Of a stretch of 64,000 bases of DNA, positions 58,554 to 64,000 are shown piece after piece. Position 1 is the stretch's first letter, and every line of letters begins with the position of its first letter. The stretch is from M3007 sp046160625 (lineage in GTDB: Bacteria > Bacteroidota > Bacteroidia > Chitinophagales > Saprospiraceae). The notes under the pieces were generated by a model that worked only from the letters and a program-made list of their open reading frames with translations, did not search any database and was not told where the DNA came from. A program made the translations under genes and the position numbers. The stretch covers positions 1 through 64,000 of the forward strand of contig JBJXGZ010000032.1 in assembly GCA_046160625.1 (NCBI GenBank). The letters run 5' to 3'.

Positions 58554-59459
58554 ATGAAACATTCTAAATTTTTCGCACTCCCCATTTTCCTCTCTTTCTT
58601 TTCTATTGCACTTTTTGCAAACAACAACTACCCCACACCAACCGACATCGTGAAGCAATACTTTGCCGGTGTAGACGCTGGCCGTTTTGCCGAAGTAGAA
58701 AAACTACTTTCGGAAGATTTCATGGCAAACGCCCCATTTTCCCCACAAGCGTTGCCGAAACAAGCTTGGGTAGGCGTGGGTCAAGGTTTCAAGGCCGCAT
58801 TCCCGGATATGAAGCACGAAATTTTGAGCAGCATCGAATCGGGTTTCAATGTCGCGGTGCGCGGCGTGTTTTCAGGCCAGAACAATGGCCCGATGATGGG
58901 CAACCCCGCTACTGGCAATAATGTGAGCCTCCCGTTCAACACGATTTTTGAATTCAACAGTCATTGGAAAATCAAAGCAATTCATGTCCAATTCGACCAA
59001 AAGGCTTTCGAGGCCCAGCTCATGGCAGGCCTGACGGATGCCGCTGCATCCGCAGAGGCCACCGTGCGCGGAATTATGGCAGCTGCCGATGCAGGCGATA
59101 CCGAAAAACTTGTCTCCTATTTCGCAGCCGACGGTGTGCACTATTTCAGTGGCGTAGCCAATACGAATGAGGAGATGAAAAAGCGTGTGGCCGGTCTCAA
59201 AGCGGGCTTCCCTGATGTTAAACGCAATCTGCGGGTGGTCTCCAACAACAATGGCACCATTGCGGTGCAAGGTTGGCTTGAAGGCACCAACACAGGCTCG
59301 TTCATGGGACAACCCGCAACCGGAAAAAAGATCAAAATCTCTGCGCTGGGCGTGTACAAACTCAACGCGCAAGGCAAAGTAACCGAAGCTTGGGTTGAGT
59401 TGGACACCGCTACGATGATGAACCAGCTAAAAGAAGAACCCAGCAGCAAGGGGAAATAA
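58554..59459 (+). CDS. secreted protein with two ester-cyclase domains
   Basis: A 301-residue exported protein: signal peptide 1-21 (ending ALFAN), then two SnoaL/ester-cyclase domains. First (25-150): VKQYFAGVDAGRFAEVEKLLSEDFMAN, GFKAAFPDMKHEI, NGPMMGNPATGNN. Second (165-290): GIMAAADAGDTEKLVSYFAADGVHYF, GLKAGFPDVKRNL, NTGSFMGQPATGKKIKI. Internal duplication is evident. Expression probably depends on promoter C about 200 bp upstream. Function unknown, possibly handling of a lipophilic small molecule. Confidence 0.82.
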   Translation: MKHSKFFALPIFLSFFSIALFANNNYPTPTDIVKQYFAGVDAGRFAEVEKLLSEDFMANAPFSPQALPKQAWVGVGQGFKAAFPDMKHEILSSIESGFNVAVRGVFSGQNNGPMMGNPATGNNVSLPFNTIFEFNSHWKIKAIHVQFDQKAFEAQLMAGLTDAAASAEATVRGIMAAADAGDTEKLVSYFAADGVHYFSGVANTNEEMKKRVAGLKAGFPDVKRNLRVVSNNNGTIAVQGWLEGTNTGSFMGQPATGKKIKISALGVYKLNAQGKVTEAWVELDTATMMNQLKEEPSSKGK

Positions 59460-59473
59460 GAGAATAAAAACAG

Positions 59474-59502
59474 GTTGGGGCATACCCTTGGTGTGCCCCA
59501 AC
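59474..59502 (+). terminator. hairpin terminator
   Basis: Arms GTTGGGGCA / TGCCCCAAC with inner ACCC/GGT pairing, 15 bp after the ester-cyclase stop. A short T-poor tail follows, so it is weak. Confidence 0.5.
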
Positions 59503-59541
59503 TTCAAGTTCTATCCAAGATAACTTCTATCAAACAAGTTC

Positions 59542-60333
59542 ATGGCGTCTTTACTAAATATCTCTTTGTCAGGCTTCAGCGGCTTTTCTGCTTTGGGCGA
59601 TAAGGAGAAAAAACACCCTCCCCTGCTTTTTATTCACGGCGCATTTGCTGATCACTCCAATTTTGAAAACTGGCTGAGCTTTTTTGCCCAAAACGGTTAT
59701 GACGCTCTGGTGCTTTCGCGCCGTGGACGGAATGGTATCGGGCCTCATAGTGCAAGCGGCCTGAAATTTCAGGATTATCTGGAGGATGTTATAGCCCAGG
59801 CAGATGCCTGCGAACGCAAGCCGATTCTTATTGGCCACAGCTTGGGCGGGTTGCTTGCAATGAAAGCGGCCGAGGCAGGCCATGCAGCAGCTACGGTGCT
59901 TGTTTGCTCAGCTCCACCCGCAATGCTTACGGCCCAATTGGGTTCGCTTCCTTCTTTTATACCAATGATGCCAGGGATATTCCTTGGGAGGCCGATCTTG
60001 CCAAGTTATGCCGCGTTGCGAAAAATCGCATACAACGCCATGCCGGAAGCGGATGCCAAGCGATTGGCGCTTAAGGTCATACCTGAATCGGGCATTGTTT
60101 ATCGGCAAATGCTCTTGGGTGCAATTCGGTTGAATTCGGCAAAATACCCTTGTCCGGCACTTTGTATTGGAGCCGGGCAGGACCGCATCATTTCAAAAGG
60201 ATTGTACCAGTATACTGCGAAAAGTACCAATGCAACGCTGCTCGAATACCCAAAGCACGGGCATTTCATTATGGAAGAGCCGGGGGCGGAAAAAGTAGCA
60301 GGAGATATCCTTGCTTGGCTCCGATCGCTTTGA
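59542..60333 (+). CDS. alpha/beta hydrolase
   Basis: A 263-residue hydrolase: oxyanion region LLFIHGAFADHSNFENW, nucleophile elbow IGHSLGGLLAMKAA (Ser near 97), Asp region AGQDRIISKGLYQYT and late His in PKHGHFIMEEPG. Cytosolic, no signal peptide. Its stop codon TGA is followed immediately by the ATG of a truncated ester-cyclase reading frame. Confidence 0.85.
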   Translation: MASLLNISLSGFSGFSALGDKEKKHPPLLFIHGAFADHSNFENWLSFFAQNGYDALVLSRRGRNGIGPHSASGLKFQDYLEDVIAQADACERKPILIGHSLGGLLAMKAAEAGHAAATVLVCSAPPAMLTAQLGSLPSFIPMMPGIFLGRPILPSYAALRKIAYNAMPEADAKRLALKVIPESGIVYRQMLLGAIRLNSAKYPCPALCIGAGQDRIISKGLYQYTAKSTNATLLEYPKHGHFIMEEPGAEKVAGDILAWLRSL

Positions 60334-60624
60334 ATGTATTTCAAATCGGCTTTTCCCGATTTGGTAATTAAGCACACCAACGTATTTGAAGGCGCCAACG
60401 GTTATGTTGCCCTGGAATTTGAAGGCAACGGAACCCATACCGGTCCACTGGTTGGCCCCGGAGGAACCATTCCGCCTACGGGCAAACAGGTGAAATTCAT
60501 TGTATGCGAAGTTCACCAATTTGTCAACGGCAAAATCGCATCTATCCACAATTATCAGGATTCTGGCTCCCTGATGCGCCAATTGGGGCTGATGCCCGCA
60601 CCTGGCGAAGCACCTGCTAATTAA
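60334..60624 (+). pseudogene. 5'-truncated ester cyclase
   Basis: A 96-residue frame equal to the C-terminal half of the lipoprotein ester cyclase at 46851: FKSAFPDLVIKHTNVFEG, GTHTGPLVGPGGTIPPTGK, NYQDSGSLMRQLGL. The N-terminal helices that complete the SnoaL cone are missing, so it is unlikely to fold alone. It abuts the hydrolase stop (TGAATG). The frame may now be translated by coupling. Probably the 3' remnant of a gene interrupted by insertion of the preceding genes. Confidence 0.65.
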
Positions 60625-60647
60625 ATAGCGCTACGGAAATTTAAGTG

Positions 60648-60680
60648 CTCCGGCGGCTGTATTAATCGCAGCCGCCGGAG
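60648..60680 (+). terminator. 12-bp perfect hairpin
   Basis: Perfect arms CTCCGGCGGCTG / CAGCCGCCGGAG with a 9-nt loop, after the truncated ester cyclase. T-run weak. Confidence 0.6.
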
Positions 60681-60729
60681 ATGTTGAAACTTTCCTTTAT
60701 CTTTTTTCCATCCTTAAACAAGATTTATC

Positions 60730-61131
60730 ATGTCTAACAATCTTTCAACCATCGAGCAAATGTTCGCCTGCTTTGCACAAGGGGACATGCCTGGAATCCT
60801 CTCCAAACTCGCAGAAAACGTATCTTTTTTTAATGCCGCCAACCCCAGTATCGTCCCGTTTGCCGGACAATACAATGGTAAAGACGGTGCGATGCAATAC
60901 TTCATGGCACTTGGCAGCAATGTTCAAACCACGCACATTCAGCCCTCCAATTTCCGTGAAGAAGGTAATAAAGTAATACACGATGTGCAGCAAGTTGGCA
61001 TCGTTAACGCCACTGGCAAGCCTTTCACGAGCAAGATTGTTTTCAATTGGGAATTTAATGAAGCGGGTCTCGCTACCAATTGGAAAGCCACGGGTGATTT
61101 TTCGAGCCTCGAAGCGGCATTTTCGAATTGA
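60730..61131 (+). CDS. SnoaL-like/NTF2 protein
   Basis: A 133-residue single-domain NTF2-fold protein without signal peptide: IEQMFACFAQGDMPGILSKLAENVSFF, YNGKDGAMQYFMALGSNVQTTHIQPSNF and the final GLATNWKATGDFSSL. It resembles the second domain of the protein at 56901. A cytosolic binding protein or cyclase-like enzyme; function unknown. Followed by a terminator. Confidence 0.82.
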   Translation: MSNNLSTIEQMFACFAQGDMPGILSKLAENVSFFNAANPSIVPFAGQYNGKDGAMQYFMALGSNVQTTHIQPSNFREEGNKVIHDVQQVGIVNATGKPFTSKIVFNWEFNEAGLATNWKATGDFSSLEAAFSN

Positions 61132-61148
61132 ACCTATCAAGAAGAAAC

Positions 61149-61190
61149 TTGTGGCACACGGTCGAAGTGTGCCACAATTCACTTTTTTTC
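61149..61190 (+). terminator. rho-independent terminator
   Basis: Perfect arms TTGTGGCACA / TGTGCCACAA, 9-nt loop CGGTCGAAG, followed by CTTTTTTT. Ends the SnoaL-like gene. Confidence 0.8.
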
Positions 61191-61244
61191 ACCCGTGGTC
61201 ATAGAGATGATCCGGTTTGAAAGCGCATTCAAATAACCGAAACC

Positions 61245-62162
61245 ATGGAACAATCTTTACACCCGCGCCCATATCCGCCCGTAGAAGGCGTGGAGCTCAC
61301 CCATCGAATGGTGGACATCGGCAATTGCAAGATTCACGTTGCTGAAGCAGGCCAAGGCGAACCGCTGATCATGTATCATGGCTGGCCTCAGCACTGGTGG
61401 ATGTGGCGCAAGCAAATCCCGTTTTTTGCCCGGAATTTTCGCGTCATCGTACCCGATATACGGGGGTTTGGCTGGAGTGAAGCCACGGCTGGAGGTTACC
61501 TGAAAGATGAACTCGCCGATGATTTTGTAAAGCTCATTTCCGCCCTCGGTTACAAACAGGTTCGGCTCCTCAGCCACGACTGGGGCGGCTGGATAGGGTT
61601 CATTGCCAATGCAAAAAACCCGGGATTGATCCTTCAGCATTTTGCTACGAATATACCACCCATTTGGCCTAAAGTCAGCCTGCAGATGATCCCTGCGACT
61701 TTGCAATTAAGCTATATGGTCCAAATATCAATGCCCTTTTTCGGGCCCCGGATGTTGCAAAAAAGCGGTCGTTTTGTCCATCACCTGCTGACCCGTGGCG
61801 GCACCCACAAAACGGGCTGGACGGAAATGGAAAAAAACATTTTCAGCGACCAATTCATGGAACCCGAGCGGGCCAGGGCTTCTGCAAAACTGTATGGCGT
61901 GTTTTTAACGAAAGAATATGTCCCGCTAGGGCTATTTGGTAAATATAAAAAGTATCGGATCGAAACCCCAACCCGCTTGTTGTTTGGCAAAAAAGACTTT
62001 GCTTTATCCCTGAGTTGGTTGCGCGGGTATGAAAAACACATGGACGATTTTCAAATAGAACTTGTCCCAGATGCCGGGCATTTTATAGTGGACGAACGCC
62101 CAGATCTTGTCAACGACCGCGCCTTTCAGTTTTTTACCGATTCAAAATATATCCAGCCATGA
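61245..62162 (+). CDS. alpha/beta hydrolase of the epoxide hydrolase/dehalogenase type
   Basis: A 305-residue hydrolase with HGWPQHWWMWRKQIPFF (oxyanion HGxP), nucleophile elbow LLSHDWGGWIGFI where Asp replaces Ser (nucleophilic Asp as in epoxide hydrolases and haloalkane dehalogenases), and a late His in DAGHFIVDERPDLV. A lid of about 130-215 carries ISMPFFGPR. The substrate is unknown; epoxides or halides are the natural guess. Overlaps the next gene by 4 bp (ATGA), so the two are co-translated. Confidence 0.85.
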   Translation: MEQSLHPRPYPPVEGVELTHRMVDIGNCKIHVAEAGQGEPLIMYHGWPQHWWMWRKQIPFFARNFRVIVPDIRGFGWSEATAGGYLKDELADDFVKLISALGYKQVRLLSHDWGGWIGFIANAKNPGLILQHFATNIPPIWPKVSLQMIPATLQLSYMVQISMPFFGPRMLQKSGRFVHHLLTRGGTHKTGWTEMEKNIFSDQFMEPERARASAKLYGVFLTKEYVPLGLFGKYKKYRIETPTRLLFGKKDFALSLSWLRGYEKHMDDFQIELVPDAGHFIVDERPDLVNDRAFQFFTDSKYIQP

Positions 62163-63517
62163 TCTTTGAGCCTTTCGATATCAAAAACCTGCATTTCAAA
62201 AACCGAATCGTGCGATCGTCTATTGGTGGAAAAACGGCCTATTGGGACGGTACGGTGACTTCTGCCTTTAAAAATTTTGAAAAGCGGTTTGCGCAAAATG
62301 AGGTTGCTGCCATTATCTCAGCCACCATTGCTGTGGATGGGAAGCGTGCTTCTCCACTTCAATACCCAATTCTTTCGCTTGACCGCTTCATCAAACCTCT
62401 GGCGGAAGCGGTCAAGGCTGTGCAGCAATACGATTGTCGCTACATCATACAAATTGGCGATGTGGGCGGTCACACCCAAACAAGTTTATTCAACGAGGCA
62501 GAAGACGCTAAATCCTCTTCCACGCTGTTCGACTTCTTTTTCGGGTATAAAAATATGCACCGTGCCATGACGATAGAAGAAATCGAAATCGCTGTCGAAA
62601 AATTTGCCGAAGCAGGACGACGCGTGCGCGAAACGGGGGCGGATGGATTAGAGATCACAGCATCAAAAGGGTATTTGATTCACCAGTTTCTCAACCCAGG
62701 CGTGAACCGCCGCAGTGACCTATACGGCGGCTCGGTGGACAATCGTTTTCGGTTTTTAGAAGAGATCGTGCGCGCAACCCGGAAAAAGATCGGCGATGAC
62801 TTCCCGCTCGGCATCCGCTTGTCTGCCGCCGATTATAATTACCTTCCATACAACCTCCGCCTGCCCATCCGGTTCCCCTTGCGACATTGGTACTTCGGCA
62901 ACACAATTGACGAAAACCTGTACTATGCCAAAAAGCTGAAAGAACTGGGCGTTGATTACCTTCACATTGACAAAGGCTATGGGTTTATCAATCCAAAAGG
63001 CAACCCTGGCTCTTTCCCGCTGCATGAAATGAAGATGTTTTACAACAGCAACCGCCATCTGTCTACCAAAGCCTGGGTGCGTTCGGTGCTGGCCAATTCC
63101 ATCCCGGAGGGTATTTTGTCTCCTTTGGTCAACATTGGTTGGAAAGATGTGCCTGCAATTTCTGCTGACGATGCCAAGCGGTTCAGAGACGAAATTGGGT
63201 TGCCAGTTATTGCCAATGGCGGGTTTCAGGATAGAGAATTGATTGAAAGTACACTGGAAGCCGGGAAAGCAGACCTGATCGCCATGGCACGCCCATTGCT
63301 CGCCAACGTCAATTTGCTGAGGCTTTTCAAAGAAGGCATCAACCGCCCAGACAATCCTTGTACGCACTGCAACCGTTGCCCGGTACGCACGGCCAATTTT
63401 CCACTGGGTTGTTACGATCCCGCTCGTTTTGCCTCGCAAGACGAGATGGAAGCGCAAATTATGGAGTGGAGCGCATCGAGCGACGAACGGCAGGAATACC
63501 TTTTTGAACACCCCTGA
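62159..63517 (+). CDS. Old-Yellow-Enzyme-like NADH:flavin oxidoreductase with Cys cluster
   Basis: A 452-residue FMN enzyme of the NADH:flavin oxidoreductase family, with TIM barrel: DGLEITASKGYLIHQFLNPGVNRRSDLYGGSVDNRFRFL and GIRLSAADY, GLPVIANGGFQDRE and LIAMARPLLANVNL (phosphate loop). A C-terminal cluster CTHCNRCPVR...GC (Cys 401, 404, 407, 418) resembles the [4Fe-4S] site of 2,4-dienoyl-CoA reductases, but the NAD-binding domain is absent. The substrate His pair (HxxH) is replaced by Thr167 and Lys170. Translationally coupled to the hydrolase. Confidence 0.85.
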   Translation: MIFEPFDIKNLHFKNRIVRSSIGGKTAYWDGTVTSAFKNFEKRFAQNEVAAIISATIAVDGKRASPLQYPILSLDRFIKPLAEAVKAVQQYDCRYIIQIGDVGGHTQTSLFNEAEDAKSSSTLFDFFFGYKNMHRAMTIEEIEIAVEKFAEAGRRVRETGADGLEITASKGYLIHQFLNPGVNRRSDLYGGSVDNRFRFLEEIVRATRKKIGDDFPLGIRLSAADYNYLPYNLRLPIRFPLRHWYFGNTIDENLYYAKKLKELGVDYLHIDKGYGFINPKGNPGSFPLHEMKMFYNSNRHLSTKAWVRSVLANSIPEGILSPLVNIGWKDVPAISADDAKRFRDEIGLPVIANGGFQDRELIESTLEAGKADLIAMARPLLANVNLLRLFKEGINRPDNPCTHCNRCPVRTANFPLGCYDPARFASQDEMEAQIMEWSASSDERQEYLFEHP

Positions 63518-63573
63518 ACAAGATTTGATCCAGAGATATTTTTCTTCACCATTCAAAACGTCCAACTTTTTTT

Positions 63574-64000
63574 ATGAAACGCCTGTTCAAAATCCTTGCT
63601 TACATCCTTGGTGCAGTAGTATTATTGGTCGCCTTGGCGGCTGCCTATATCCACATTAAAGGCGTCCCTGATTACGAATATCAACTCCCTGCGGAGCTTG
63701 TTGATCTTCAGGTGCCTCGCGACAGTATGGCTGTCGCTCAAGGGGCTAAAATTGCCAGCATGCTCTGCAAAGAGTGCCACAAAGATTTCAACACAGGCAA
63801 AATGACCGGGCATATCATGACCGACCTGCCCAAAGAGTTTGGTGTCATTGCTTCGTCCAATATCACGCAGGACAAAATCCATGGCATCGGCGATTGGACA
63901 GACGCTGAGATCTACTACTATCTGCGCCGGAGTATTCGCAAAGATGGTCACTACAACCCAATCATGGGCGGTTTTAGCCTTATGGCTGACAGCGACATTC
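63574..64000 (+). CDS. cytochrome c family protein (cut by the window end)
   Basis: The first 142 residues of a membrane-anchored cytochrome: N-terminal anchor MKRLFKILAYILGAVVLLVAL followed by VDLQVPRDSMAVAQGAKIAS and a heme-c motif CKECH at about 69-73, then MTGHIMTDLPKEFG and WTDAEIYYYLRRSIRKDGHYN with the pattern of class I cytochromes. A second heme motif may follow beyond the window. The gene starts 57 bp after the flavin oxidoreductase; TGAACA words (63505, 63515) lie in the preceding gene's end. Confidence 0.75.
   Translation, partial: MKRLFKILAYILGAVVLLVALAAAYIHIKGVPDYEYQLPAELVDLQVPRDSMAVAQGAKIASMLCKECHKDFNTGKMTGHIMTDLPKEFGVIASSNITQDKIHGIGDWTDAEIYYYLRRSIRKDGHYNPIMGGFSLMADSDI

Noticed and set aside
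63501..63540. Fourth copy of the TGAACA promoter architecture
   Set aside because: Two TGAACA words with 4-bp spacing occur, but they lie in the end of a coding sequence, the third word is TGATCC, and no TTTG lies 47 bp downstream.
1..64000. tRNA, rRNA or CRISPR-associated genes
   Set aside because: No cloverleaf-like segment, rRNA signature or Cas motif was seen on either strand.

Overview
The window is chromosomal DNA of an aerobic member of the Bacteroidota, most likely of a Saprospiraceae-like lineage (inference). The evidence is two proteins with type IX secretion C-terminal domains, a large SprB-repeat surface protein, several TAnnTTTG-type -7 promoter elements, a CcoP/CcoG/FixH oxidase locus, a PD40-OmpA protein, and a PolX with a PHP domain. 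I see no rRNA, tRNA, CRISPR array, phage block or insertion sequence.

Layout. 0-4.3 kb: the end of a cbb3 oxidase operon (ccoP, ccoG, fixH, a SafE/DsbD_2-like membrane protein). 4.3-8.1 kb: tryptophan 2,3-dioxygenase, a small membrane protein with a decayed tail behind it, homogentisate 1,2-dioxygenase and a ceramidase-like membrane hydrolase. 8.3-11.5 kb: a porin between two YceI-type secreted proteins. 11.8-16.4 kb: a PD40-OmpA protein, a metallophosphoesterase and a sugar-kinase-like phosphotransferase whose last codons lie in a heptamer repeat. 16.5-20.9 kb: one 1455-residue protein combining TIR, CHAT, NB-ARC and TPR modules, a strong candidate for a single-gene immune or cell-death device. 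20.9-31.2 kb: a secreted BNR-repeat protein, a broken DUF3667 gene, a SprB-repeat surface protein, phosphoglucose/phosphomannose isomerase and a secreted lipase-like hydrolase. 31.3-45 kb: an NAD(P)-binding protein, PolX with an apparently dead polymerase site, an M20 amidohydrolase, an ABC ATPase, small membrane proteins, a YidD-TPR cluster, a NUDIX protein, a deoxynucleoside kinase, an SDR, a histidine kinase and PrmC.

45-64 kb reads as a regulated accessory region. It holds an AraC regulator, a NarL-type response regulator, a TPR-histidine kinase, a MocR regulator with a divergent detoxification-type gene set (DinB, PPOX, EamA, OsmC, GNAT), and a run of SnoaL/NTF2-fold genes alternating with alpha/beta hydrolases, an Old-Yellow-Enzyme relative and a cytochrome c cut by the window end. 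Three promoters here share one architecture: TGAGCA, then GTTTTG, then TGG, then TTTG, with identical spacing in all three. They precede the AraC gene, the response-regulator gene and a 31-codon lipoprotein-signal ORF upstream of an ester cyclase, and so suggest a small regulon.

Intergenic space is unusually rich in inverted repeats: dispersed CCGCAGAGGCGCAGAGACGC-type palindromes, CCTCGGAGG-type hairpins, GTGACA/TGTCAC hairpins on both sides of the TIR-CHAT gene, perfect 20-33 bp inverted repeats, and tandem heptamers and nonamers. Several gene starts were moved downstream of the longest ORF because the extra codons lie in these repeats.
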